This document shows, piece by piece, positions 1 through 8,416 of a stretch of DNA of 15,781 nt (position 1 is the first letter of the stretch; every line of letters starts with the position of its first letter). The stretch covers positions 1 to 15,781 of the forward strand of contig USPQ01000061.1 in assembly GCA_900556625.1 (NCBI GenBank), in the 5' to 3' direction. This DNA comes from an uncultured Bacteroides sp. Its GTDB lineage: Bacteria; Bacteroidota; Bacteroidia; Bacteroidales; Bacteroidaceae. Position numbers and translations under genes: made by a program. Under the pieces are notes generated by a model. It ran no database searches and was not told the DNA's origin. It saw only the letters and a program-made list of their open reading frames with translations.

Positions 1-60
1 CAACGGATAGAATAGAAGTTTCCTAAACTTTAGATAGGGGTTCGATTCCCCTCGAGGCTA
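1..60 (+). tRNA. tRNA-Arg (anticodon CCU), 5' end cut off by window edge
   Basis: The 3' part of a tRNA is visible. An anticodon stem (15-19 with 27-31) encloses the seven-base loop 20-26, whose central bases 22-24 are CCT, so the tRNA reads the AGG arginine codon. The T arm pairs 36-40 with 48-52 around the loop TTCGATT. The 3' acceptor strand is 53-59 and the discriminator is A60. CCA is not encoded, so it must be added after transcription. The 5' acceptor strand and most of the D arm lie outside the window. Confidence 0.9.
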
Positions 61-180
61 CTACAAAGAGGAATCTATAGGAAGTTGTGTTGTAGGCTTT
101 CATGCTGTATCAAGTTTTAAGTTTTACAATAGCTTCTTTCAAGATTAACGTCTTATAGCTTATATTTGTTTTAATAATCA

Positions 181-224
181 ATAGAAAAAGCCTCTTCCGA
201 ACATCCGGAAGAGGCTTTTTCTAT
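181..224. terminator. Bidirectional intrinsic terminator between tRNA-Arg and secDF
   Basis: A perfect 19-bp inverted repeat (181-199 with 206-224) has a 6-base loop. The GC core GCCTCTTCCG is flanked by A5 on the left arm and T5 on the right, so each strand presents a U-tract after the stem. It lies 12 bases downstream of the secDF stop on the - strand and 120 bases after the tRNA on the + strand, so it can end both converging transcripts. Confidence 0.9.
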
Positions 225-236
225 TTCTGGACTTTA

Positions 237-3200
237 TTATTCTTCCGTAGCTGCCGGTACTACAACTTTTTTGTTCTTCATCATGTTGTATGCAATCGGA
301 GATGCAATGAACAGTGAAGACAATGTACCGATAACAACACCGAGAATCATTGCGAATGCGAAACTGCGGATTGAATCACCACCGAGGATGAAGATACACA
401 GTAACACGATCAATGTACTCAATGATGTATTGATAGTACGTGCAAGTGTAGTGTTCAAAGAGTCGTTGAACAACTGACGTTTGTCACGTTTCGGATACAG
501 GCCGAAGAACTCGCGTACACGGTCGAAGATTACCACTTTATCATTAATAGAGTAACCGATAGCCGTCAGGATAGCACCGATAAATGTCTGGTCAATTTCC
601 AGAGAGAACGGCAGGATGCCCCAGAACAGTGAGTAAGCACCGATAATCATAATGGTGTCACAACTCAAGGCCACAATAGAGCCGATACTGTAAGCAATGT
701 TACGGAAACGGAGTAAGATGTACAGGCCGATAGCAAGCAATGCCAATACAACAGAGTAGATAGCACCTGTCTTAATATCGTCTGCGATACTCGGACCTAC
801 TTTCTGTGAACTTACGATACTACCACCGGTATGATTGTCACGATCGATGAAAGTTTCCAAAGAAATGTTTTGAGTCAGTACCGGTTTCAGAGTTTCATAC
901 AAGTATGATTCAATTTCTGAGTCCACGTTGTTACCTGCATCTTCGATGCGGTAGTTTGTGCTGATACGTACTGTTTTCTTATCTGTACCGATAGCGATAA
1001 CACTTACGTTAGCATCACCGAACTTGCTGGCAATTAGCTCGCGTACTTGTTCCGGTTCAACCGGGTTTTCGAACTGTACCTTGAAGTTACGTCCACCGGT
1101 GAAGTCGATACTCTGACTCAAGCCACGGATTGCAAATGAGCTGATACAAACGATAATTACTGCACTGACGATAATAAGGGACTTCTTGTTCGTACCCATA
1201 AAATCGAAACGTGTATTGGTCATCAGGTTCTTTGAAATCTTAGTTGTAAATGTCAGCCCCAGCCACTTATCTTTACTCATGAAGTGTTCGTAAACCAGAC
1301 GAGTCATGAACACAGCTGTAAAGAAGGATACAAGGATACCGATAATCAATGTCGTAGCAAAACCACGGATCGGACCGGTACCGAAGTTGAATAGGATGAT
1401 ACCTGTAATGATAGATGTCAAGTTAGAGTCAAAGATAGCCGAGAATGCGTTGGAATAACCGTCAGCAAGTGCTTTCTTCACTCCCTTACCTGCGCGAAGT
1501 TCTTCTTTTGTACGTTCATAGATAAGTACGTTCGCATCCACTGCCATACCCAGTGACAACACCATACCGGCAATACCGGACATTGTCAGCGCAGCCTGGA
1601 AGGACGAAAGGATTCCCAGTGTAAAGAAGAAGTTGAGGATCAATGCCCCATTGGCAACCATACCCGGGATGATGCCATACATAGAGCACATATAAATCAT
1701 CAACAGAATCAAAGCAACAACAAATGAGAAGATACCCGCATTGATAGATTCCTGACCCAGTGACGGACCTACGATATCTTCTTGTACGATGTGAGCCGGA
1801 GCCGGCATCTTACCTGATTTCAATACGTTAGCTAAGTCCTTTGCCTGCTCCGGAGTGAAATGACCTGTAATCTGTGAACGTCCGCCTGTGATCTCAGTGT
1901 TTACGTTCGGTGCAGAATATACATAGTTATCAAGAACGATAGCGATAGCACGACCGATATTCTGTTTGGTCAGTTGAGCCCAACGGCGTGCACCGTCAGA
2001 ATTCATAGACATGCTGACAGCCGGTTTGCTGTACTGGTCGAATTCGTCTTTGGCATCTGTTACTACGTCACCTTCCAACGGAGCTTTGCCGTTGCGTTCG
2101 GTAGATTTGATTGCATACAATTCGAAAGTCTGACCTTTTTTGTCAAATTCGGAAGGAGAAACACCCCATTTCAGACGGAGGTCTTTTGGAAGTTCTGCTT
2201 TGATTTCCGGCATAGCCAGATATTTGTTAATGTCTGCAGTGTCCTTGTAGTTTGCATATCCGATAACCGGACCCTGCCCACTAGAGTTTAATTGCAGTAT
2301 AGACAGCAAAGGATACTGTTTCTTGATCTCTTCCATGTTCGCAGCAGTTGCATCATCTTGTTTGGCGTCTCCTTTCAGAGCGGCAGCAAGGCTGTCGGCA
2401 GCACTTACGGCTTTCTTAGTCGGAGTTGCTTCGGTAAGAACAGCAGCTTTTGTAGTGTCTGTTGTAACAGAATCAGTAGTTGTTTCCTGAGTTAACACTG
2501 CACGCAATTTAGCGTCTGCTGACTGCATAGCCGGAAGAATTTCTTTGGCGGTATATGTTTCCCAGAATTCCAGGTTAGCCGAACCTTGAAGAAGTTTTCT
2601 CACACGTTCCGGTTCTTTGATACCCGGCAATTCTACCATGATACGTCCCATTTTGTCTTCCAGGCTCTGGATGTTCGGTTGAACCACACCAAAGCGGTCG
2701 ATACGGGTACGAAGTACGTTGAATGAGTTCTCAACAGCCGCTTTTACTTCTTCTCTCAATACTTTTTCAACTTCCGCATCCGTTGATTTCTGGCTAACCT
2801 TGTCTTTCAACTGTTGTGTAGCGAATAGTTCGGAAAGTTTCGCGTCCGGAGCAATTCTGTGGTATTCTTTGACAAACAGGGTGATTACATCATCCTGACT
2901 GTTGATAGCCTGTTTTGCTGCTGTTGCCAATGCGTTATTGAAAGCTTCGTCCGGCTTGTTGTCAGCCAGTGCTTTAATAACATCAGGTACAGAAACTTCA
3001 AGGATAACATTCATACCACCTTTCAGGTCCAAACCTAAACTAATCTCCATTTCACGACATTGTTTCAGCGTCCAGTTACCCAGCCAGACCTTCTCATTGG
3101 AGAGAGAGTCAAGGTAGTCTTGTTCTACTTTCATGTCGCCGTTCGCAATTTCTTTCGCCTTGTTGTTATAATGGCGTGTTACGAAGGAGAAGGAGAGGTA

Positions 3201-3260
3201 GAACACGCATACCAGCGTGAGTAATACCGCAAAAACCTTTACAAATCCTTTGTTTTGCAT
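237..3260 (-). CDS. secDF: Protein translocase subunit SecDF (fused SecD and SecF)
   Basis: Inner-membrane accessory subunit of the Sec translocon; by family knowledge it uses the proton gradient to pull secreted proteins into the periplasm. At 1,007 residues it is a SecD-SecF fusion. The SecD half has a first membrane segment near residues 7-27, GLDLKGG at 76-82, a periplasmic domain with SDGARRW at 421-427, and a membrane bundle from about 505 with GMAVDANVLIYERTKEE at 571-587. The SecF half starts near 690 with a membrane segment, SIDFTGG at 717-723 and GYSINDKVVIFDRVRE at 902-917. A Thr/Ala/Lys-rich, probably disordered stretch (about 250-312) interrupts the periplasmic region. The start follows an A-rich leader without a strong Shine-Dalgarno site. 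Its own promoter lies at 3351-3358 and a strong terminator follows the stop. Confidence 0.97.
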   Translation of the reverse strand: MQNKGFVKVFAVLLTLVCVFYLSFSFVTRHYNNKAKEIANGDMKVEQDYLDSLSNEKVWLGNWTLKQCREMEISLGLDLKGGMNVILEVSVPDVIKALADNKPDEAFNNALATAAKQAINSQDDVITLFVKEYHRIAPDAKLSELFATQQLKDKVSQKSTDAEVEKVLREEVKAAVENSFNVLRTRIDRFGVVQPNIQSLEDKMGRIMVELPGIKEPERVRKLLQGSANLEFWETYTAKEILPAMQSADAKLRAVLTQETTTDSVTTDTTKAAVLTEATPTKKAVSAADSLAAALKGDAKQDDATAANMEEIKKQYPLLSILQLNSSGQGPVIGYANYKDTADINKYLAMPEIKAELPKDLRLKWGVSPSEFDKKGQTFELYAIKSTERNGKAPLEGDVVTDAKDEFDQYSKPAVSMSMNSDGARRWAQLTKQNIGRAIAIVLDNYVYSAPNVNTEITGGRSQITGHFTPEQAKDLANVLKSGKMPAPAHIVQEDIVGPSLGQESINAGIFSFVVALILLMIYMCSMYGIIPGMVANGALILNFFFTLGILSSFQAALTMSGIAGMVLSLGMAVDANVLIYERTKEELRAGKGVKKALADGYSNAFSAIFDSNLTSIITGIILFNFGTGPIRGFATTLIIGILVSFFTAVFMTRLVYEHFMSKDKWLGLTFTTKISKNLMTNTRFDFMGTNKKSLIIVSAVIIVCISSFAIRGLSQSIDFTGGRNFKVQFENPVEPEQVRELIASKFGDANVSVIAIGTDKKTVRISTNYRIEDAGNNVDSEIESYLYETLKPVLTQNISLETFIDRDNHTGGSIVSSQKVGPSIADDIKTGAIYSVVLALLAIGLYILLRFRNIAYSIGSIVALSCDTIMIIGAYSLFWGILPFSLEIDQTFIGAILTAIGYSINDKVVIFDRVREFFGLYPKRDKRQLFNDSLNTTLARTINTSLSTLIVLLCIFILGGDSIRSFAFAMILGVVIGTLSSLFIASPIAYNMMKNKKVVVPAATEE

Positions 3261-3350
3261 TTTACTTTTAATTTATGATGATTACTTTTTTAATTTAATT
3301 TTCAGTTAAATTCTGTCGTACACAAGTCCTTTTTGCCGCATACAAGGCTG

Positions 3351-3358
3351 CAAATATA
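3351..3358 (-). promoter_or_regulatory. Predicted -7 promoter element of secDF
   Basis: On the - strand this reads TATATTTG, an exact match to the Bacteroides -7 consensus TAnnTTTG. No clear TTTG lies 19-21 bases upstream, so the -33 box is weak or absent. Transcription would begin roughly 5-8 bases downstream, giving a leader of about 85 bases before the secDF ATG. Confidence 0.6.
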
Positions 3359-3384
3359 GTTTTTTTTTCACATTCATGTGTAAT

Positions 3385-3420
3385 AAGCCCTCAAATATTT
3401 GATGTTTAAGGGCTTTTTTA
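3385..3420. terminator. Hairpin between the M3 peptidase gene and secDF
   Basis: Stem AAGCCCT (3385-3391) pairs with AGGGCTT (3409-3415), then after one mismatch AAA pairs with TTT, leaving a 9-base loop. It lies just past the stop of the - strand peptidase gene, so it probably ends that operon. The long T-run (3414-3419), however, follows the stem on the + strand; on the - strand the stem is followed only by CTTATTA. Confidence 0.6.
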
Positions 3421-3425
3421 CCGAT

Positions 3426-5513
3426 TTATTTCATTCCTCTGTTTTTCAGCAGTGGCTCCATGCTCGGTTCTGTGCCACGGAAATTTTTGTAGAGAGTCAT
3501 CGGGTCTTCGCTGTCACCCTTCTCCAACACGTTCCGACGGAACAATTCGGCGGTGTTTTTGTCGAAGATTCCATGCTCTTTGAAAGCTTCAAAGGCGTCG
3601 TTATCCAGTACGTTAGCCCACAGGTAACTGTAATAGCCGGCTGCATATCCGCCGATGATGTGATTGAAGTAAGTCACACGGTAACGTGGGGCAATTTCAG
3701 AGATAAGATTGAGCTTGTCCATAGCTTCTTTTTCGTACGAAACAACATCTAAATTCTTTACATCTTTCAGCATGTGCAGGTTCATGTCAAGGATAGCGGC
3801 AGCCAGCAGTTCGGTAGTCATGAATCCTTGGTTGAATGTTTTCTGCTGAAGTATTTTTTCGATGATTTCATCGGGGATTACTTTACCGGTAGCATAATGT
3901 TTGGCATACATTTTCAACACTTCCGGTTCGGTTGCCCAATGTTCGTTGATTTGAGAGGGAAGTTCTACAAAATCACGTACAACATTGGTGCCGGAAGTTC
4001 CTTTGTATCTGCATTGGGTGAGCAAGCCGTGCAGTGCATGTCCGAACTCGTGAAACAGTGTTTCCACTTCATCCATTGTGAGTAGAGAAGGGGTGTCACC
4101 TATCGGTTTGGTAAAGCTGCAAACATTGCATACTAGCGGACGGATTGGCCCACTTTGTTCGCGGTAGTTGCTCATCCATGCTCCGCCGCTTTTTCCGGGA
4201 CGTGGGAAGTAGTCTACATAGAAGATACCGAGTTGGGAACCATCGACGTCTTTTACTTCAAACACTTCTACATCAGGGTGATAAGTAGGGATATCTTCCA
4301 GCTTGCTTAGGGTGATACCATATAGTTTATTAGCTACGGCAAAAGCACCTTCGCGGACATTTTCCAATTTGAAGTAAGGTTTCGTGTCTTCTTCGGACAG
4401 GTTGTATTTCTCTTTTCTGAGTTTTTCGGTGTAGTACCACCAGTCCCATGCTTCCAGTTTTTCACCTTTGCCTTCCTTGTCCATAAGTTGCTGAAGTTCT
4501 GCGGCCTCCGATTTCGCTTTTGGCAGGGCGTAGCTCCATAGATTATTCAGGAGGTCCATTACGTTATTAGCATTTTTAGCCATGGTTTCGTCTAACACGA
4601 AGTTGGCATAGCAATCGAAGCCCAATAAGTTCGCCTTTTCCAGACGGAGGGAAATGATTTTGCTGATTACTTCTTTATTGTCGTTCTTATCGTTATTATT
4701 TCCACGGTTGATATATGCTTTATACATCTTCTCACGGAGTGGGCGGTTTTCTGAATACTGCAGGAAGGGCAGGCGGCTGGCGTTATGTAGAGTAAACAAC
4801 CATTTTCCCGGTTGTCCGGCAGCTTTAGCCTCTTCGGCGGCACTTTGGCAGAACCATTCCGGCAGGCCGGCAAGGTCTTCCTGCTTGTCAACGAAAAGTT
4901 GGAAAGCATTATTCTCGTTCAATACATTGTTGCTGAAGGTGATACCGAGTGTAGAAAGTTCCTTGTTGATTTCACGGAGGCGGGCTTGTTGTTTTGTGTC
5001 GAGGTTGGCTCCGGAGCGGACAAAGCTTTTATAGGTCTTGTCTAGCAGTCGTTGTTGTTCTATTGTCAGGTTCAATGAGTCTTTTTGTTGATAGACATCG
5101 TTTATCCGTTTGAAAAGTGTCTGGTTCAAGGAAATATTATCTTCGTGTTCCGAAAGAACCGGAGCCAGTTTGATAGACAACTCGGTCAGCGAATCGGTCG
5201 TTTCTGCGTCTGTCATATTGAAAAAGATAGCACTGACACGGTCTAAAATGGGAGCACTGTTGTCCAGCGCTACGATTGTATTTTCAAATGTTGGAACTTC
5301 CGGGCTCTCGATGATAGCCTCGATGTTCTGATTTTGTTCTTCGATACCTTTCAGGAAGGCGGGTTCGTAATGTTCCAGTTTAATCTTATCAAAAGAAGGA
5401 ACACCATACTCTGTTTGAAACTCTGTAAAGAAAGGATTACTTTCTGTTTTTGTAGTACAGGAGTACATCATGCAACTTGCAGCTAAAATGGTTAGTGTTT
5501 TTTTAATCATCAT
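3426..5513 (-). CDS. Lipoprotein M3-family zinc metallopeptidase, peptidyl-dipeptidase Dcp-like
   Basis: A 695-residue zinc metallopeptidase of the thimet oligopeptidase/Dcp family, whose members cut short peptides; Dcp removes C-terminal dipeptides. The zinc motif HEFGH is at 488-492 with the catalytic Glu489, and Glu517 (in FVELPSQ) is spaced like the third zinc ligand. The C-terminal substrate-binding motif GGYAAGYYSYLW begins at 621. Length matches Dcp (about 680). Unlike the usually cytoplasmic enterobacterial enzyme, it has an N-terminal lipoprotein signal (MMIKK, hydrophobic stretch, then Cys14 or more likely Cys19), so it should be anchored outside the inner membrane. After Cys19 the sequence TTKTES is not strongly acidic, so surface export is not evident. 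It is the last gene of a four-gene operon, starting 28 bases after the preceding stop. Dcp versus oligopeptidase A activity cannot be decided from sequence. Confidence 0.93.
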   Translation of the reverse strand: MMIKKTLTILAASCMMYSCTTKTESNPFFTEFQTEYGVPSFDKIKLEHYEPAFLKGIEEQNQNIEAIIESPEVPTFENTIVALDNSAPILDRVSAIFFNMTDAETTDSLTELSIKLAPVLSEHEDNISLNQTLFKRINDVYQQKDSLNLTIEQQRLLDKTYKSFVRSGANLDTKQQARLREINKELSTLGITFSNNVLNENNAFQLFVDKQEDLAGLPEWFCQSAAEEAKAAGQPGKWLFTLHNASRLPFLQYSENRPLREKMYKAYINRGNNNDKNDNKEVISKIISLRLEKANLLGFDCYANFVLDETMAKNANNVMDLLNNLWSYALPKAKSEAAELQQLMDKEGKGEKLEAWDWWYYTEKLRKEKYNLSEEDTKPYFKLENVREGAFAVANKLYGITLSKLEDIPTYHPDVEVFEVKDVDGSQLGIFYVDYFPRPGKSGGAWMSNYREQSGPIRPLVCNVCSFTKPIGDTPSLLTMDEVETLFHEFGHALHGLLTQCRYKGTSGTNVVRDFVELPSQINEHWATEPEVLKMYAKHYATGKVIPDEIIEKILQQKTFNQGFMTTELLAAAILDMNLHMLKDVKNLDVVSYEKEAMDKLNLISEIAPRYRVTYFNHIIGGYAAGYYSYLWANVLDNDAFEAFKEHGIFDKNTAELFRRNVLEKGDSEDPMTLYKNFRGTEPSMEPLLKNRGMK

Positions 5514-5541
5514 AAGTGTTTTATATTAGAGTTTACAGTTC

Positions 5542-6627
5542 TTATCGCTTGCTGATATGGCACCAGATAGGGTAGTGGTCCGAAGCCTTTATAGATCGGT
5601 CTACGGTGCAGTTATAAGCTTTCAGGTTAGGGCTTATCAGGATATTGTCGATACGGAAATAGAATTTGTTCTGATTATACGAGATTCCTAATCCTTTGCC
5701 GGATTGGGTAAATGCGTCGTCCAATTTTTGAGTCAGGATACGGTGAGTATACGAGATAGAGCCGTCGTTGAAATCACCACACGCTATAATAGTCGGATAT
5801 TTGCTTTCTGTAATGGCTTTGTTTACGGAGTCTGCCTGCGAAGCGCGGATGGCTGATGCTTCCGCTAATTTTTTGACCAGTTGCCGAAGTCCGGTTTTGA
5901 CCTTCTTGGCGTTCGGGTCCTTAATCATATCCTCATACATTCCCCGGTCTTCCTTGGTAAGTTTGTTGGACTCCAAATGGTTGTTAATCAGAGTGACTGT
6001 GTCATTATTCACTGCCAGCACATATTTGACGGAACCATTGTATGTACTTTCATAATCAATGGGAGATACTGAAAGTATGGGATATTTAGAAAAACAGGCA
6101 AGCTGTACGTCGCTTCTGTTTTGTCGGCGAACGGAATAATAGGGATATGCTTTCAATGCTTTTTTGATGTCTGCTTCTGTCAGATATTTTTTATTCTGCG
6201 CTGCATTATATTCTTGCAAACAGATAATATCTGCTTTGCTGTTAACCAGGTATGATAAGATTGGATTCTTTCCGTCTTTCTTTTCCAAATTGCTGAAATT
6301 CATTACATTATAAGAAAGAATTTTGATACTTCCTTCCGGGATTGTCTTGGTAGTGGAATTGAAAGGAATATAGGTCCTTATCTGCGGAAAGCAAACCAAA
6401 AAACCGATTAGCGGTACTAAAGCATACCGGTAATTGATGAATACCCAGAAAATGATAAAAGCGATATTGATTACCAAAAATAGTGGAAATGCAAGCCCCA
6501 GTCCGGAGGAAAGCGGATTCAATTTCGGATTAAGATAAGGACTGTAAGCGCTCAATATCAGCGTTCCTACGAAGAAAGCGTTGATAGCTAATATCAGATA
6601 TGCGACAATTTTGCCAATATGTTCCAT
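5542..6627 (-). CDS. Membrane-anchored endonuclease/exonuclease/phosphatase family protein
   Basis: A predicted metal-dependent phosphoesterase of the EEP (DNase I/exonuclease III-like) superfamily, tethered to the inner membrane. Using the start at 6627 (361 residues), about three hydrophobic segments fill residues 7-85, followed by the EEP domain. Its motifs in order are SYNVMNF (Asn107), ICLQEY (Glu139), NNHLES (His217), GDFND (Asp285, Asn287), RIDNIL (Asp327) and SDHYP (Asp350, His351), so all expected metal and catalytic positions are present. A longer frame opens at 6648 but overlaps the upstream rhomboid gene. The ATG at 6627 leaves a 4-base gap after that stop and is preferred. The substrate is unknown: relatives include nucleases, sphingomyelinases and inositol phosphatases. 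Operon position suggests an envelope role; this is inference. Confidence 0.88.
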   Translation of the reverse strand: MEHIGKIVAYLILAINAFFVGTLILSAYSPYLNPKLNPLSSGLGLAFPLFLVINIAFIIFWVFINYRYALVPLIGFLVCFPQIRTYIPFNSTTKTIPEGSIKILSYNVMNFSNLEKKDGKNPILSYLVNSKADIICLQEYNAAQNKKYLTEADIKKALKAYPYYSVRRQNRSDVQLACFSKYPILSVSPIDYESTYNGSVKYVLAVNNDTVTLINNHLESNKLTKEDRGMYEDMIKDPNAKKVKTGLRQLVKKLAEASAIRASQADSVNKAITESKYPTIIACGDFNDGSISYTHRILTQKLDDAFTQSGKGLGISYNQNKFYFRIDNILISPNLKAYNCTVDRSIKASDHYPIWCHISKR

Positions 6628-6631
6628 CTTA

Positions 6632-7537
6632 TTATCTTTTGCTTGCATCGAACAAGCTTTTCTTTTCCTCCGTCGTCAGACTGTCGTAACCGGATTTTTT
6701 CAATTTATCCAGAATGCGGTCTATTTCGTCGGACTGTGCTTTTTTATGGGCGTTGTAATCATAATCTTTTTCACGACTGGTCGTGCCTCCTCCGTAATGT
6801 ACTTTCATTTTGGGTTTGTGTTTCCATGTCTTTTTCTGGAATAGAGAGATAAAAGCGTCCAGAAGCCAGTTGATCCATGCGGTCAGATCCGCCCCTTTGC
6901 TTAGGCTGGCGGCAAACCAAAGTCCGGCAAGAGCGCCGCCCAAGTGAGCGATATGTCCTCCGGCATTGCTTGACGTGATAGATAATACGTCAATTCCTAT
7001 AACAACGAGTGCCAGATATTTGAGACGGATTGCGCCGAAAAGAAAGAGTTGTACCCGGTAATTGGGCTCACGGTAAGCAGTGGCAGCCACAATCGCCAAG
7101 ACGGAAGCCGAAGCTCCTACTAGTGTAGAAACTGCTACTTCCTGATTGAACAAAGGAAATACATTGTAAGCAACCATATATAATAAACCTCCGAGGATAC
7201 CTCCCAATATGTACAAACCTCTTAAATGCTTTGCTGAAAAAAAGTGTAGAAACAAGCTTCCGAACCAATACAACCAGAGCATATTGAATAGGATATGCAG
7301 AAGACCGGCGTGCATGAACATATAAGTGATAATCGACCATGGTTGATGAAAGAACCGAATAAAGGAAGCCGGTAAAGCGAATATGCCGAATATATCGGGT
7401 ATACTGTGCTGAAATAGTTGCAAGAAAACATTGATTAACGTGCCAATGATAAAAATGCTTACGTTAATGTAAATCAGCTGGATAAATATATTCCCTCTTC
7501 TGAATGTCTCTTTTAAATCAGTTATAATATGTCCCAT
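6632..7537 (-). CDS. Rhomboid-family intramembrane serine protease with C-terminal soluble domain (rhomboid B)
   Basis: A 301-residue membrane protein. The rhomboid core has about six hydrophobic segments (residues 17-215). The segment-2 motif FMHAGLLHILFNMLW (74-88) is typical. The catalytic pair is predicted as Ser143 in GASAS (141-145) and His195 in GGHIAHLGGALAG (193-205). The serine motif is GASAS where most family members have GASG. The C-terminal ~85 residues are hydrophilic and end in a conserved-looking helix (DEIDRILDKLKKSGYDSL, then TTEEKKSLF), matching the small DUF6576-like tail I know from Bacteroidota rhomboids. The ATG lies 20 bases inside the 3' end of the upstream rhomboid gene, so translation is probably coupled. 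The substrate is unknown. Confidence 0.92.
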   Translation of the reverse strand: MGHIITDLKETFRRGNIFIQLIYINVSIFIIGTLINVFLQLFQHSIPDIFGIFALPASFIRFFHQPWSIITYMFMHAGLLHILFNMLWLYWFGSLFLHFFSAKHLRGLYILGGILGGLLYMVAYNVFPLFNQEVAVSTLVGASASVLAIVAATAYREPNYRVQLFLFGAIRLKYLALVVIGIDVLSITSSNAGGHIAHLGGALAGLWFAASLSKGADLTAWINWLLDAFISLFQKKTWKHKPKMKVHYGGGTTSREKDYDYNAHKKAQSDEIDRILDKLKKSGYDSLTTEEKKSLFDASKR

Positions 7538-8198
7538 TGTTTTTACTTTTTTTTCTCCAATACAAAATCAGAATAAGCCCGAATAGCATTCCACCCAAGT
7601 GAGCAAAATGAGCTACATTATCTCCGGCACTGTTGGCTAGTCCTGCCCATAACTCAATCGCAGCATATCCGATAACGAAGAATTTAGCCTTGATAGGGAA
7701 AGGCAGCGGGAAGATAAACAGTTGGTTGTTGGGATACAACATTCCGAATGCCAGCAAAATGGCGTAAACGGTTCCTGAAGCACCTACGGTAGTCATCATG
7801 TTGAGATACTGGTCCATAGAAATGATGCCGTAACCTATTAAGTTCACTTCCGTGTGTTGGCTCAGTTCCGTTATGTACTGAATATATTGAACCCCTTCCT
7901 GAATGAGTCCTGCACCGATACCGCAAAGGATATAGTAAAACAGGAAACGTTTGGGACCCCAGGTTTGTTCGAGAATCGGTCCGAACATGAAAACGGCAAA
8001 CATATTAAAAAATATATGGCTGAACCCGCCATGCATAAACATGTACGTGATGAGCTGTGCCGGATTGAAATCACTTGCGAGGAAAAAATGTAATCCTAGA
8101 TAATTAGCTAAATCTATACCGTAACGTTGGGCTACAAGCGTTCCGAAAAATACTAATACATTGATAATTATCAGGTTTTTAGTTACAGTTGGCATCAT
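7518..8198 (-). CDS. Rhomboid-family intramembrane serine protease (rhomboid A)
   Basis: A 226-residue rhomboid protease from the chosen ATG. It has six or so hydrophobic segments, FMHGGFSHIFFNMFAVFMFG in segment 2, the catalytic motif GASG with Ser141, and His197 in VAHFAHLGGMLFG. Rhomboids cleave transmembrane substrates within the bilayer. The frame can be opened upstream to a TTG at 8231, but that TTG is the end of a -7 promoter box (8229-8236), so it cannot be translated. The ATGs at 8198 and 8195 are the realistic starts. It is the first gene of the operon and overlaps rhomboid B by 20 bases. The core differs from rhomboid B (GASG versus GASAS, no C-terminal domain), so the pair is not a recent duplication. 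Confidence 0.92.
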   Translation of the reverse strand: MMPTVTKNLIIINVLVFFGTLVAQRYGIDLANYLGLHFFLASDFNPAQLITYMFMHGGFSHIFFNMFAVFMFGPILEQTWGPKRFLFYYILCGIGAGLIQEGVQYIQYITELSQHTEVNLIGYGIISMDQYLNMMTTVGASGTVYAILLAFGMLYPNNQLFIFPLPFPIKAKFFVIGYAAIELWAGLANSAGDNVAHFAHLGGMLFGLILILYWRKKSKNNGTYYN

Positions 8199-8228
8199 TT
8201 TAAATTCTGAATATTTAGATACTAGATG

Positions 8229-8236
8229 CAAAAGTA
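8229..8236 (-). promoter_or_regulatory. Predicted -7 promoter element of the rhomboid operon
   Basis: On the - strand this reads TACTTTTG, matching TAnnTTTG. A poor -33 candidate (TTTA) lies upstream. The transcript would start near 8222, leaving a leader of roughly 25 bases before the ATG at 8198. The box overlaps an apparent TTG start of the rhomboid A frame. Confidence 0.5.
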
Positions 8237-8319
8237 CGAATAAATTCTGTTTTAAAGCATGAAAAAGACTTCCTATTAGCTCTTTTTCAATAATTTGCTG
8301 CGTTTTTTTTATGTTTTTA

Positions 8320-8350
8320 TTTGATATGTTGTTTTGTTCGGCTATATTTG
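8320..8350 (+). promoter_or_regulatory. Promoter of the HU gene (-33 TTTG, -7 TATATTTG)
   Basis: TTTG at 8320-8323 and TATATTTG at 8343-8350 are separated by 19 bases, an exact fit to the Bacteroides primary sigma factor consensus. The predicted transcript starts near 8356, about 60 bases before the HU ATG. The promoter is divergent from that of the rhomboid operon within the same 218-bp gap. Confidence 0.8.
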
Positions 8351-8416
8351 TAGAATTAATCCATTGTGGGAGAATCTTTTGTGTAACATATATATTAATT
8401 AATCATTTTACGTATT

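Noticed and set aside
161..168. TATATTTG box on the + strand after the tRNA
   Set aside because: It matches the -7 consensus but has no -33 TTTG at the right spacing, and the transcript would run straight into the terminator at 181-224 with no gene. Probably chance in AT-rich DNA.
1..180. tRNA 3' end as an integration site for a mobile element
   Set aside because: No integrase, no repeat of the tRNA end in the window, and the next gene is the core gene secDF.
271..3117. Several + strand reading frames of 60-105 codons within the secDF region
   Set aside because: They lie antisense to a clearly coding SecDF with all family motifs, have no promoter or conserved-looking product, and are shadow frames.
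6628..6648. Upstream start of the EEP gene at 6648
   Set aside because: It would overlap the upstream rhomboid gene by 17 bases and adds seven polar residues before the membrane segment; the ATG at 6627 gives typical operon spacing.
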